A stretch of DNA of 64,000 nt. It comes from Ochotona curzoniae. Lineage: Eukaryota; Chordata; Mammalia; Lagomorpha; Ochotonidae. Location: NCBI RefSeq assembly GCF_017591425.1, contig NW_024466512.1, positions 19,645,501 through 19,709,500 on the forward strand, given 5' to 3'. The notes beneath the pieces were generated by a model. That model made no database searches. It was not told the origin of the DNA and was given only the letters and a program-made list of their open reading frames with translations. This document shows, piece by piece, positions 1 to 10,190 of the stretch (within the stretch, counting starts at the first letter, position 1; each line of letters starts with the position of its first letter). The position numbers were made by a program, and so were the translations under genes.

Positions 1-358
1 AAATGTTGATAGTTTTCCTTGGCACTGTAGTTTTTGTTTTATCATAACTGAATAAAAAGTCCCCAATTTTTATTGTATAACATATGTAAGATGGAAATAA
101 AGTAACCTCATGTCTTTTAAAATATTCTCATTTTTACAATTATATACATTGTCTAATGCGATATTAACATGCAATTCTTTCAACAAATCATTTGAGTGCC
201 CTCTACATGAAAGCAGTATGCCAGCCACTACAGAGATGGTGATAAAATGTTATCTTAGTGATGAGAGTAGATTTTAAATATAAGAATAATCTTTATAAGT
301 TAAATTGTATTTTTTTGAAAATTCTTTTTCTGGGATGTCATGGGAACAAAAAATTCAG
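1..358 (+). other. CFAP43: CFAP43 intron (3' part), with an L2-like fragment
   Basis: AT-rich sequence upstream of the penultimate CFAP43 coding exon. Bases about 170-245 (a 'caacaaat...tgccagccactacagagatgg' type pattern) resemble the 3' end of an ancient L2 element. A T-rich tract at 311-330 followed by the AG at 357-358 is the likely acceptor. No other gene is seen. Confidence 0.55.
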
Positions 359-512
359 ACTCACAAGAAGAATGTGGAAAATTGCAAAAGGTTACTCAAG
401 AAATTGTTAAAATTCAGCAATCAAAAAGATATAGCAAATTTCACACTAAGCTGCAATCTACGAGAAGAGCTGGTAGCTGTCTCAGAGAGGCAAGGCATCT
501 GCAACTCAATAG
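359..512 (+). CDS. CFAP43: CFAP43 penultimate coding exon
   Basis: CFAP43 (WDR96) is a cilia- and flagella-associated protein with N-terminal WD repeats and a long C-terminal coiled coil. It belongs to the tether/tetherhead complex that anchors inner-arm dynein f to the axoneme. This exon reads on as a charged coiled coil ending ...[18 protein letters not shown]...[18 protein letters not shown], then splits a Gly codon at the donor AG|GTAAAC (513). The recognisable core is the [15 protein letters not shown] block. The 5' boundary is less certain: the only AG between the upstream T-rich tract and the coding block is at 357-358, which gives a phase-0 start, but the exon could begin slightly earlier. 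The human neighbours (COL17A1-SFR1-CFAP43) support the assignment. Confidence 0.8.
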
Positions 513-683
513 GTAAACTTGCATTTTTCTTTAAAGTGATAAGTATTGTTGAGATCTGTAGAAGTTACCAAGTCACCAGTAGGCCTTCCACACATTTAAT
601 TGGTTCTGATTAATGCTTCTTTATTTAAAAGTATTATTTAGCAATCCAGTTAATTCATTTTTTTTTCTCCATTCCTGCGATAG

Positions 684-850
684 GCTCTAAACTGACTTGT
701 GAAAAGATTGCCAAAGAACGATATGACAACATGATTCAACAACAGAAGTTGACAAGTATTTCAAAACAACAAGCTGCACAGATTTCCATACTACAGGCTG
801 AAGTTGAAAGATTAAGGATGAAAACATTCCCTGCTCTTGTTCCAATGTGA
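684..850 (+). CDS. CFAP43: CFAP43 last coding exon and stop
   Basis: After the acceptor TAG at 681-683 the split Gly codon is completed and the frame continues [15 protein letters not shown], then [20 protein letters not shown], ending ...[16 protein letters not shown] with TGA at 848-850. The Q/K/E-rich heptad pattern is the C-terminal coiled coil of CFAP43, and the MKTFPALV terminus is characteristic as remembered. The frame joins the previous exon through a phase-1 intron (513-683). Only the last 106 or so codons of a protein of roughly 1,650 residues are present; the rest lies to the left of the window. Confidence 0.88.
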
Positions 851-1060
851 AATCACTGGCAGGAAACACAAAGCCAAATTAATCATCATAAAAATCAGTT
901 TATTTGGGTAAACTTACTGCTCTTTCTTTCATATGGGGAAATTTAAGTAAAGACACCTCTTGGCTTGCATGTTTTTAATAGCAGTTGTTTGACTTAGGCT
1001 TAATCCACATTACAAATTTCTTTCCTAAGTGAATAAATGTGTAAATTACTATGAGCGTTT
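851..1060 (+). promoter_or_regulatory. CFAP43: CFAP43 3' UTR and polyadenylation signal
   Basis: AT-rich sequence follows the stop. A canonical AATAAA lies at 1032-1037, about 185 bases after the stop codon, with T/G-rich sequence downstream. Cleavage near 1050-1060 is inferred. Confidence 0.55.
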
Positions 1061-1737
1061 TTACTCAGAAATGAGTAAGATTTTAAAGCAGAAAGTATTT
1101 AAGATTTATTTTATTCACTTAACCTTCATTAGACTAAAGACATGATCATATAAAGTCTTAAAGTCAAAAGAAATACTTAGCCATTGTTAGCATTTATAAA
1201 CTTGTAAAATTCTAGAAAAGTTCTAAGCTTATGAGTGATATTTCTCTTTATGCTTTTCTATTTTCCTCAAGTTTTCTTCAATAAATATTTTTCTTTTATA
1301 ATCAGGAAAAAAAACTACCCAGACTGTTTCACTGAGAACAAGATAAATTATTTACTTTATGTAGGACTTAAGCCATCTGTAAATTTCAACATGTTTTTTG
1401 AAAATATAATCTCTTATATTTCTTAGTTATTTGTGCCATCCCCAAGAGTGCTCAGCAAACAGAAACAAGAGCTTTCTCATTTCCATGAGGTAGTTTATCA
1501 CTTCACGCACAGATGTTGATGCCTATATAATGAGATTAACTGGCCAGAAGACTTCTTGGCTCTTCCATAACCCGCAGCACTCCAAGGTGCTCTCACAATC
1601 ACAATCTCCACCTGTGTCAGTGCTTCAAATTCTGTCATCTATATACTCAATGCTAACTTACAATACCATACCCAGTATCCTCTGCTATAGATAATGCAAG
1701 ACAGCTATTATAAAATATTCCATTAAGAAAAAAAAAC

Positions 1738-2035
1738 CTTTTCAACATTTATTTACTTGAAAGACACAGGAAGATGATCTTCCACTCACTGGCTCGTTTC
1801 CCAAATGTCCATAAAGCTGGGGCTGAGATAGGTCAAAGCCAGGAGCCCAGAATTCCATCTGGTCTCTTATGTGAGTGACTGGTGCCCAGCACCTGAGCCA
1901 TCATTTGCTATCTCCCAGGATGCGTCATCAAGAAGCTGGGTTGCAAGCAGAGGTGCAAACCAACCTTCTGACATGGTATGTGGACACTTCAAGTGGCAGC
2001 TTAACCCACAGCATCACACGCCCAGGCCTAAGGGG
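1738..2035 (-). repeat. Degenerate lagomorph C-SINE
   Basis: Antisense copy: starts with the reverse of the A-tail ('atttatttacttgaaagac'), then the diagnostic block around 'cactggctcgtttcccaaatg', 'gccaggagccca' and 'ggtctcttatg', with the tRNA-like head near 2030. Strongly diverged, so old. Confidence 0.7.
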
Positions 2036-2115
2036 AAAAAATCTCTATAAGACTTAATTGATCACTATATAGAATCAGTGCCCCAAGGAGATGGTAAGGG
2101 AAATGATAGGACTTT

Positions 2116-2410
2116 TTAATCATTTGAAAGGAAGAGAGCTAGAGTGAGCAAGCACACGCCCAACCACTCGTTCACTCCTGAAATGCACAAAATAGCCAGA
2201 GGGTCTCGGAACTCAATGCAGGTCTTCCACAAGGGTGACAGAAGCTGAACAATTTATGCTTTCAACTATCCATCACCTTCTGCCTCTCAGGGTACGTGTC
2301 AGGACAGCTGACATCAGGAGGAATCGGAACGCAAAACCAGGTACTCTGGACCAGGGACATGGACTTCCCAACCAGGGTCCTCCCTGCTGCACCATAGGCC
2401 ATCGCTTTGA
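2116..2410 (-). repeat. Degenerate C-SINE
   Basis: Antisense; 'atcatttgaaaggaagagag', a 'ttcactcctgaaatg' block and 'atagccagaggg' follow the C-SINE order. Highly diverged, so the right boundary is approximate. Confidence 0.55.
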
Positions 2411-2553
2411 GGATTCCTTCCTTTGTGCTAACTCCTACAGTCAATATAGGTGATTCAGCAAACATCCCTTGGTACCATTTCCTACATTCACGGTCCTTTT
2501 AAATTCTCTAATTTAAAAGGTGTTTGGTATGGTGGTTAAGATAGGTTCAAATA

Positions 2554-2860
2554 GGGCCAGTGTAGTGGCATATCAGGCTAATCCTCTGCCTGCATATTGG
2601 GGCTAATTCATGCCCCAGCTGCTCCACTGCTGATCCACCTCATTGCTTATGGCCTGGGAAGGAGTAGAGGATGGCACAAGTCTTTGGGACCTTACACCCA
2701 CGTGGGAGACCAGGAGGTAACTCCTGGCTGCTGGTTTTAAATTGACTCAGCTCTGGCTGTTGCAGCCATTTGGGGAGTGAGTCAGTGGATGGTAGACCTC
2801 TCTGTCTCTCCTTTCTTCCTCTATAAAAACCTTTCAGATAAAAATAAAGCTTAAAAAAAT
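2554..2860 (+). repeat. C-SINE, sense
   Basis: Begins 'gggccagtgtagtggcatat' (tRNA-derived head), contains 'atggcctgggaaggagtagagg', 'cacgtgggagac', 'ctcctggctgctgg' and 'gtgagtcagtggatgg', and ends in an 'aaaataaagcttaaaaaaat' tail. Nearly full length. Confidence 0.85.
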
Positions 2861-2861
2861 A

Positions 2862-3108
2862 TATGGTTTGGATACTGCTTGGCGTGCCTGCATGCCATAT
2901 CATGCTACCAGTTCCAGCTTCCTACCCATGCATATCCTAGGAGGCAGGAGATAATAGCTCAAGTATTTAGGCTCCTGTTACCCATGTGGGAGACCTGGAT
3001 TGAGTTCAGAGTACCAGTCTTCAGTCTGACCTAGCAAGACTGGGCACACATGGAAGGAGTGGACCAGCAGACAAAAGGTCTTTCTCTTTCAAATAAAATG
3101 AAAATTTT
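2862..3108 (+). repeat. Diverged C-SINE, sense
   Basis: Follows the previous SINE directly. It has 'catgccatatcatgctacc', 'cccatgtgggagacctggat' and 'ggaccagcagac', and ends 'ttcaaataaaatgaaa'. The head is poorly preserved. Confidence 0.65.
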
Positions 3109-3734
3109 TATAGATACTTTTTAAGGGTTTTTTAAAAAAATTATTATTATTATTATCCCTGAGACAGGGGAGCAACAGAATAGACCTAAGGTGTCTATGA
3201 AGACAAATCCTTTATAACAGACTGTCTGTTCTCTGTTATTGCTTTGAGCCAACCATTAAGTGTACCACACATGATTTTTATTTTCTGTTGATACAAATTC
3301 CATGTCACCTAAGTTGCCTGGGTACTCCACTGCTAATAGCCAATGCCACCAATTTCACTGGATAATGCTTTGTGAACTCCCAGGTCTAACAAACCAAGAA
3401 ACTTGTATCATTTCTATTCATCAATCCTCAGTGATCTTGGCAACGTTCCTGGCATGACTGCTTCATGTTTGTTGCGTGATGGAGATTGGTGTTTTCAGAA
3501 CCTTCCTGTCCTGAAGCTTGTTTCCCTTTTACACAGGAAACTTTTGGCTTGGGGAATTGGCAGGTGTTTGGGGAAGGGCACTTGAATCATGCACCCGTGT
3601 TCCTCTGTTGATACTGTTCATTGTACACACTCCCTCCAGCTTCTTTGGGATAATAATGTTATTTGTTTTAATCCTTTAAAATAGTACCTGTATTATCAGC
3701 TAGTGATGTTAAGTCTAAAGTATCACAGAAACAA

Positions 3735-3850
3735 AGAATGTGGTCTCTGCTGCCTGGGTTCCAAACCTGGCTCTGCCACGTAAGTTTTAAATAATCACTT
3801 AATTTTTAAACTACTCAAATTTCCTCATCTTTAAAACCAGGGTTTTGATA
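3735..3850 (+). repeat. MIR fragment
   Basis: 'gggttccaaacctggctctgccac' (fewer than 20 diagnostic bases conserved in sequence) followed by 'tttcctcatctttaaa' matches the core order of the mammalian-wide MIR SINE. Confidence 0.5.
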
Positions 3851-4685
3851 ACTGTATACTCAAATAACTTTATAACGGGCGGCAAAGCAAACACAGTGGC
3901 TATTAGCATTCATCATTGTAAGATTCTCATGGGTTTTTAACAGATATATCGCAATAAATGCAGGAATAGCCCAGAGATATCCTCAGACCCCAAACTGTCC
4001 CACAGGCCCCATCCATCCCACCTCCTGTCTCCTTAGTACCTACTGTAACACTGGAACCCTCAGCCAGGAAGTGTCTGTAAATCTCCACTATCATGCCCCA
4101 AGCAATCCCAGAGCCAGATTCCATACTGGTGTGGTCTCCACAGATGGACACACACGGGTGACTCCGGGGGATGTGCCTGGGCAACAAGCAGTGCAGGGGA
4201 CTGACTGGTAAGCACTAGAGTAGTAGCTCCTCAGAGGTGCATATTCAGGAATTCGAGAGTCAGGAGAGGCCCATGTGGTTGACAACCAGTGTTCTTGGAC
4301 TCATAAAATTCAATGGCAATGTGATGTCTAGAAGTAGGAATGAGTGTACATGGATGTGTGCGGGCAGGAGCAAAAGTTTCCTGGCATGGGTACTAACAAT
4401 TAATTGGGTGCAACAGCAAGGCCTCTACTATTCCAAGCATCTACAGTTTTCTTGATCATGGTCAGGGAGGAATGCTGGATAAAAAGTGTAGTGCAGGAGT
4501 AGGGAAAAGTCATAGTAGTTATTTATCAACTAGTAGAGGCATACTTTTTTTTTAGCCAAATTTTTTTTTTTTATCTCTGAAAGGACTCCAAAGGAGAAAT
4601 CCACATACCCTCAAAAATGACTGACGACCAGGTCTAGGAAGCCAGTGGCACACAAAGCTCTCTCCCATCTCCTGCCTCTGCTTTT

Positions 4686-4804
4686 CTCTGTAAGCACACA
4701 CATGATCTCTGTAAGCACACACATGATCTCTGTAAGCACATACATGATCTCTGTAAGCACACACATGATCTCTGTAAGCACACACATGATCTCTGTAAGC
4801 ACAC
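4686..4804 (+). repeat. 21-bp minisatellite, 5 full copies and one partial
   Basis: Unit 'ctctgtaagcacacacatga' plus t starts at 4686, 4707, 4728, 4749, 4770 and 4791 (partial). The third copy carries a C-to-T change (cacatacatg). The period is divisible by three and lacks stops in several frames, so overlapping repetitive reading frames on both strands are artefacts. There are no spacers, so it is not a CRISPR. Confidence 0.95.
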
Positions 4805-5124
4805 CAACTCCAGTTCCAAGAATTCCAGCCACAAAAAAGGACAGGCTTTTCCTGAGCTCAGTACCAAATTTCCAGGGACTGATCCAGCTTAGGTCATATC
4901 TCTATATATGGCAAGAACAGGTACAATTGTATAACTATGAGGTGAGTTTCTGAAGATTTGACAGATAACACTCTATACAATCTATTTTTGCAGACGAAGC
5001 TAGCAAGGCAAAGGAATGTGAAAGGCTACGTGCTGTGGCATATGACATAGGAGACAAGGATATATGGTTTCATTGTCTCAGCAGATGACAAATATAAGAA
5101 ACAATCTAGAGAGACAGGCAGCGA

Positions 5125-5599
5125 TATGATTTTGGACATAGGGATTTAATCAGCTGCTGGAACACCAGATACAAGTAGATAGTAAATGGGTAGAAACAGG
5201 TTCATGTAGGAAGGACAGGAGTTCTTAGACCACTTTAGATTTAGATTCACTAGGCCAGACTATTTTTTTATAACATCTTAAATAAAGCTTTGTGCCACCA
5301 AACTTCCCACCCCCCCAAAACAAAAACAAACAACAAAAAATATATATAAACTGGTTCCCAGAATTATCCAAATTATTTCTTTAACATGATCTAAACTTTT
5401 TGCACATTTCCCTAATTGTCAAGTTTCCTTTGGCCAATATGCCCAAAATACTTAATTCGCACTTTAGAATTTAGTCTGTATTTATACAGTAGAGGGCCCT
5501 ATGTTGATGTTTATCAGAAACTCTTCTTTTAAGCCCTGAAATGTGCAAATATTTCATTAAATTACCATCCTCAAAGATATTCTGGGAAGAAAGTATATA
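5125..5599 (-). promoter_or_regulatory. SFR1: SFR1 3' UTR with candidate ATTAAA polyadenylation signal
   Basis: Sequence after the SFR1 stop on the - strand. No AATAAA was found on that strand between the stop and 4.5 kb. The variant ATTAAA occurs at 5150-5145, giving an inferred 3' UTR of about 470 bases. The exact end is uncertain. Confidence 0.35.
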
Positions 5600-5791
5600 T
5601 TAAGCATCTGTGAAGTCTTCTTCACTTCTATTATAGTGTATCAACTTGTCATCTAACCCGTAGTGGTCTACCAGTTGAGTAATGCTTAACTTCTTGTTCT
5701 CTTCAGACAGAGCCAACTGCAGTTCATAAAGCAACAGCTGGCTACAGCTTCTCCATTTCTTTATTAATGACTGTAATTGAGACAGGTCATT
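5600..5791 (-). CDS. SFR1: SFR1 exon 4 (C-terminal 63 residues and stop)
   Basis: On the - strand the acceptor CTGTTTCAG ends at 5792 and the exon opens [20 protein letters not shown], continuing through [20 protein letters not shown] to [20 protein letters not shown] and ending TDA with TAA at 5602-5600. Known SFR1 has the same ...[18 protein letters not shown]... tail. It is the most conserved part of the protein and forms the SWI5 interface. Confidence 0.93.
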   Translation of the reverse strand, partial: NDLSQLQSLIKKWRSCSQLLLYELQLALSEENKKLSITQLVDHYGLDDKLIHYNRSEEDFTDA

Positions 5792-8700
5792 CTGAAACAG
5801 AAAAAAAAAATATGAATGCTAGATAATTTGTGCTATTTTAACTTAATAAAGTTTTCACATTAGTTAATGTATAGGTTTAAAGCTTACTGTACTTAGGGAT
5901 GAATGGGACTGGGCTAAAAGTAGAATTATTACAGTATCACCCAACTTGAGCCTTGTTGCTGTTGTGCTTAGTCTAAGCTCTGATCCAATTTAACCCTTAG
6001 AGAGTAATCAAATCATTAAACAGGATAAAATGATGTAAAGATGTAAACAAAGGAGGTGAAAAAATCCATTTTTTCCATTATAACTGCCATTTAAAAATAT
6101 ATCATGCTGTACCTTCCACTTAGTGTTGCTGTGAACTAAAACTGCTCTATAAAAGTGACAATGTTCAGGTTAAAAAATATTTTCATCATTATCTTACAAA
6201 TTTTATGTAATCTTTAGAAAACAATCCTAAAATTTCAAGATATGCTATTTCTACAGTTATTCTACATTGCCAGAGAAGAATGAGCTCTATCATACATATG
6301 TGTTTCCTAATAAAGTTTGTCTCCTTCCAAGTCCTACTTAACTAAACCTAACTGGGTAGAAATCTAAAATCTAATACATATTTGCCTTCTCAAACAAAAT
6401 GTGTGAAATATTTTCATTATGTTTGGGAAAACAAGATTACCAAACTACTTTTATTGTAGTCTGCAGCCCATATATTTCCCATCTGATTGAAAGGAACAGC
6501 AAGGAAGAAGCCAGGAGCATGGAGCTTCATCTAGGTCTCCCACCAGCTGACACCTGAGACATCATTTGCTGCCTCCACAAGGAATACAGCAGGAAGTTGG
6601 AGTCATAGCAATGTAGCTGGAACCCTAACCCACACTCTGATGTGGGATGCAGGCAACCCAAACACAATGGAACCCACTGTAACACAACACTCACCCCATT
6701 TTTTAAAAATATTATTTATTTGGCAGACTGGAGCAGGGACAGGTGGTGGAAAGACAGGGAGAGGTTCATCCACTTGTTCTCGCCATCAAATGCTCTCAAC
6801 AGCAAAGCTAAGGGCCTCGAACTCCAGGTGGATCTCCTATGTGGCCCAGAAACCCAAGTACTTCGGCCACCATCTGTTGCCACCCAAAAGCATTACCACA
6901 TTAGAAAGCACAAAGTAGCCAGAGCCCAGCCCAAACCAGGCATTCAAATACGAGCCGCGATGTTGAAAGCAATGGTTTAGCTGCTGAGCCACATTGCCTG
7001 TCCCATTTTTAGCTTTCCTAATTCATTGTAAACTGTCGCTCCTGTTCCCATCATACTTGCATATTAGATTTGATACTTCTAATATTGGAATGGGCTACAA
7101 AGTGGAAAGAAAAACTTCACATCTGATGAGCTGGAACTTTTAACAAGTCTAATGTTTAGAGGAATTTCTGCCCTGATTTACATTTGACTTAGTTACTGGA
7201 AGCCAGGTTTCTAGATATGTGACTTGTTATGCTATTATACATAAAATCTGGTTTCTTTTTCCTTTTTAAGATTATTTATTTTTGAAAGTTGAGGGAGACA
7301 CAGAGAGAGATCTCTGACTCACTGGTTCACTCCCCAAATGGTTGCAATGGCCATGGCTGGTCCAATTTGAAACCAGGAGCCCAGAAGTCCATCTGGATCT
7401 CCCAAATACCTGGCCATCTCCCACTTCTTTCCCTGGAATGTTATGTTAACAGGAAGCTAGATCAGAAGCTGAGCAGCCAGATCTCCAACCAGCACGCTAA
7501 TAGAGAATACTACTTTTCCAAGTAGCTTCCTGAAATTTATATAAAAACAAACAAAAAATTGTTATGAAATTCTTACCTTTGATCTATACATTTTGACTAA
7601 TTTTAGCCTCCGAAGAAGATCTTCTTTTTCCTGAATCTGCTTCACCAGCTTTGTTCTTTCCTCCTTTAAGGTTTCTTTAGGAAGATTCTCCTTCACTAAC
7701 TCATTCTGGAGAGCGCTGTCTGCCCTCACGACAGGTGAGGCAGAGTCACAACCACTGATGCTGCTGAACGTGTTTTCCAACTCTGTACTTTCCTTAGATT
7801 CCCTGTCTTTGTGTTTAAATCTTTGAGATTCCAAACAGTTTTCTTCCATGGAGGAGGCTGGCTTCTCTGAAAGGTGCTGGTCATTTTCTTCGTCATCTAC
7901 TTTAAGACGTTTTACCACACTGTAACAGGAATTAAATGAAAATCTCGTTTTCCTCAATCTTTCTCTAAGGGTTGCACTCATAGGCTGAAAGGGAAACACA
8001 ATATTACAAATGTCAACCAAGAAAAATCTTCATGTGAAGAAACACACTAGAAATAAAAGCCTTACAGTTCGATAGTAGACACCACTAGATGGCTTTCGGT
8101 CTCCACATATCTAAAGTAACCATCACAAAATGTCTAATGCCCAGAAGTGCCATTAACTTTCTTCTCTACCTCAGCAAGGTCAACACCCTCTAAAACAGTG
8201 CTGACACCAAGACCTCAGGCTATCCCAGGGGCTTCCGTGTTACAGACTGAGGAAAAGGCCCACTGCCACCAGAGACCTTCACCGTGGCAAGACTAGATTC
8301 AAACCTTCTCACTTTTAAGTGTTGTAATCATCTAATCTGAAAGTAAGTGAAACAAGCTGGTTTCACTTAAAAACCTGGCAGGAGCAGAGAAGAATCGTCA
8401 AGCACTGCATCTCAGAATGAAAAGTGGCAAGCTCACAAAATATCCAAGTGCAAATGAATACTCTTCAGATTTAAAACCATCCCAACAGTTAGAATGGATA
8501 GGCTGGAAGATGTAAGGTCTCCGTACTTGTTTTCCCGAGCTGCTCCTATGGGAACAGGGTGGATGCGCAGGGGTCTGTGGAGTGCTTGGTGATGTCACAG
8601 CTGAAACTGATGGGCTTTCCATCTTGAAAGTGAAATCTTGGTTAATCTCTAAAAATGAAAAGGGAGTTATAAAGTGGGATACCAAAGTATTTTTTTATTG

Positions 8701-9326
8701 GTGTATCAAACATCCTCAAGTCAGCCAGCAATTTCTTCTAATTAATTAGTTGTAATTAATTGCTCATAGTTTTGCAGGGTTTTTTAAGGACAGGTTTTTC
8801 AAGACAAATTAACTATCTCATAGAAACATGGCATTTTTTGTTATCTTTTAAAATAGCTTCAAAATCTGCATTACAGGGGCAGAAAAGAATAACAACTTTA
8901 TACAGTATTTCTTTAAATTTGCTGCAACAGAGTCATAGTTAAAAGGTACAGGACGTAAATCTTGACTCGGAGCAATAATACATCCTGTGAACTACCCGCG
9001 AGCACTAAAAGCCACGTGACTGGAGCTAGGCATTAAAATGAGCAGAAATACAAATGTCCTACTGTCTGCAGAATTTAAAAGGCGAACTGACATTGAAAAG
9101 GCAAAGCCGACTTCAGCTGTTCCCGCAGACGTGGGTATCAGGTCGGCGGGGTACGTCCTCTCCCGTTGCGCACCCGGTCCCCGCCCCACAGCGGGGCGCC
9201 TGTGGCCCTCCAGACACCGCAGGCTCCTCCCGATCCCAGTCAAACACCTCTTCTCGGCTCTTCAGACCCCCGAAGTCAAGCTCTCACACACAGCCTTGGC
9301 CAATGCACACTAACGCCCTCCGCCAT
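5600..9326 (-). CDS. SFR1: SFR1 (SWI5-dependent recombination repair 1), complete, four exons
   Basis: SFR1 (MEIR5) forms a nuclear heterodimer with SWI5 that stabilises RAD51 (and DMC1) filaments and promotes strand exchange in homologous recombination. Joined exons 9326-9315, 8646-8527, 7984-7577 and 5791-5600 give 243 residues plus stop, close to the 245 of the human protein as remembered. Order: MAEG; a Ser/Thr/Pro-rich disordered segment; the conserved [19 protein letters not shown] block (residues 45-63); an acidic low-complexity linker; then a C-terminal coiled coil with [20 protein letters not shown] and the SWI5-binding, all-helical tail ([14 protein letters not shown]...). All internal introns are phase 0. 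It lies tail to tail with CFAP43 and head to head with COL17A1 (32 kb away). Expected to be broadly expressed from the CpG-island promoter. Confidence 0.92.
6480..6700 (-). repeat. C-SINE fragment in SFR1 intron 3
   Basis: 'aagccaggagcatggagctt', 'ggtctccca', 'gagacatcatttgctgcc' and 'aggaagttggagtca' follow the antisense C-SINE order. The poly-T start is lost. Confidence 0.6.
6703..7003 (-). repeat. C-SINE in SFR1 intron 3
   Basis: Begins 'aatattatttatttggcag', includes 'ggttcatccacttgttc' and ends near 'gctgagccacattgcctgtcc', the reverse of the tRNA-like head. Diverged. Confidence 0.65.
7262..7520 (-). repeat. C-SINE in SFR1 intron 3
   Basis: 'aagattatttatttttgaaag', 'gagagatctctgactcactgg' and 'cactccccaaatggttgcaa' are diagnostic. 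It ends about 60 bases from the SFR1 exon 3 donor and on the opposite side of it from the coding sequence. Confidence 0.75.
7577..7984 (-). CDS. SFR1: SFR1 exon 3 (136 codons)
   Basis: Acceptor CCCTTTCAG ends at 7985 and donor AAAG|GTAAG is at 7576. The exon encodes [20 protein letters not shown], then [20 protein letters not shown], an acidic and Ser-rich linker, and the first coiled coil ending [13 protein letters not shown]. It starts and ends in phase 0. The first block and the coiled coil match known SFR1; the middle ([19 protein letters not shown]) is poorly conserved as expected for disordered sequence. Confidence 0.94.
7985..8526 (-). other. SFR1: SFR1 intron 2
   Basis: GTACGG...TTTCAG intron of 542 bases, without recognisable repeats. 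Confidence 0.8.
8527..8646 (-). CDS. SFR1: SFR1 exon 2 (40 codons)
   Basis: Encodes [20 protein letters not shown], then [20 protein letters not shown], before the donor GTACGG at 8526. The block [14 protein letters not shown] is diagnostic for SFR1. The acceptor region reads TTTTTAGAG: only the second AG (8648-8647) keeps the frame with exon 1; the first AG would add two bases and shift the frame. An in-frame internal Met (in FKMESPS) is a possible alternative start. Confidence 0.87.
8647..9314 (-). other. SFR1: SFR1 intron 1
   Basis: Unique sequence without a gene. The 5' half (about 9.1-9.3 kb) is GC-rich and part of the CpG island. Confidence 0.7.
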
Positions 9327-10190
9327 CCCCCCACATCACACAAAAATCGCGCGCAGCTGCGTTCCACAACCCGGGGGCGGGGAAAGACGCGGGATTGGTC
9401 AGTTTGACAGACGCGAGCGAATCCGAGGCCGCCAGGAGCTGGCCGACGTCATGGGGAGGGAGGGAGCGAGATTCGTGATTGGTAAGCTTACCGGAACACG
9501 CGGCACCGCCCCGTCCCGCCCAGCGCCCGGGCGTGGGGGGCTGCGCGCGCAGCCAGCTTCACCCAGGCTGGAGTCAGGCTGAGCTGTAGCTAGTGCCTCC
9601 TGAGGGGAGCGCGCTTCCTGCCACGGCTCCCTTACTGCGGCCCTGTTTCCGTGTGTCTGTGAGGTACGGCAGTTCCGCCCCTGCTCCCCTTCTCCAGGCT
9701 CTGGTGCGTCACCTCAGCCAGAGCTCTCCTCAGGTGTGGCGGGAGCCGGAAGGCACACGCCAGCTGAAAACAGTTTACAGCCCCCAGACCCTAAGGACCG
9801 AAGCAGAGCAGCGTCGGATCCCGCTCCAGAGGATCAGCCGTGATTCTTAGGAATCTACCCAGGGGTCCCGGCAGTCCCTGTCCCTTCGCTGCCACCAACT
9901 CGGAGGACCCGTCACCGGTTTTCTACTCTGTCTGCCTCCAAATGCTGGTTCCCTATTTTTAACTCAGATCTGGCAGGAGATGGAAGTCCGGCGACAGGTC
10001 TTGGAGCACTGCGCCGGAAGCAAAATTCCTGTGGAGCCCCGGGCGCCGCCGCCTCTGGGGGTGCAGCCCCGCCCGGACGCGGGTGTGGCGCTGCTGTCGC
10101 TAAGCGACGGCGGGGCTCGTCACCTCGGGTGCGGCTGCCCGGCTCGGGAAAGGCGGCTGAGTAACTCGTGACTCACGTCACGTCGGGAAT
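9120..10190. promoter_or_regulatory. SFR1: CpG island / SFR1 promoter
   Basis: A sharp rise in GC and CpG content against an AT-rich background. On the SFR1 strand there are two CCAAT boxes (plus-strand ATTGG at 9394-9398 and 9478-9482), 68 and 152 bases upstream of the ATG. A GC box (gggggcgggg) is at 9373-9382, a CRE-like GACGTCAT at 9445-9452, and more GC boxes lie around 9506-9540. The island extends about 800 bases further right than SFR1 needs, so divergent non-coding transcription on the + strand is possible but not shown. Confidence 0.75.
9315..9326 (-). CDS. SFR1: SFR1 exon 1 coding part (MAEG)
   Basis: On the - strand, ATGGCGGAGGGC precedes a GTTAGT donor at 9314-9309. It encodes MAEG, the same first four residues recalled for human SFR1, and joins exon 2 in phase 0. 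The ATG has G at +4 and G-rich upstream sequence. The donor has T instead of A/G at +3, which is uncommon but tolerated. The transcription start is inferred to be within about 100 bases upstream (higher coordinate). Confidence 0.75.

Larger units (their letters stand above)
1061..5124. other. Intergenic spacer between CFAP43 and SFR1 (tail to tail)
   Basis: No gene is seen. The spacer contains four degenerate C-SINEs (1.74-3.1 kb), a MIR-like fragment around 3735-3850 and a 21-bp minisatellite at 4686-4804. The remainder is AT-rich unique-looking sequence. Confidence 0.7.
5792..7576 (-). other. SFR1: SFR1 intron 3
   Basis: Bounded by GTAAGA (donor at 7576) and TTTCAG (acceptor at 5792). It contains three degenerate antisense-to-plus C-SINE segments (6.48-7.0 and 7.26-7.52 kb) and AT-rich sequence with no gene. 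Confidence 0.85.

Noticed and set aside
4686..4804. CRISPR-like direct repeats
   Set aside because: The units are contiguous with no spacers, in a mammalian genome.
4552..4953. Overlapping repetitive reading frames on both strands
   Set aside because: All come from the 21-bp minisatellite whose unit lacks stops; there is no gene structure.
9038..9850. Several GC-rich open frames in the CpG island
   Set aside because: CpG-rich promoter sequence is poor in stop codons; the peptides are Pro/Arg/Ala-rich without domains.
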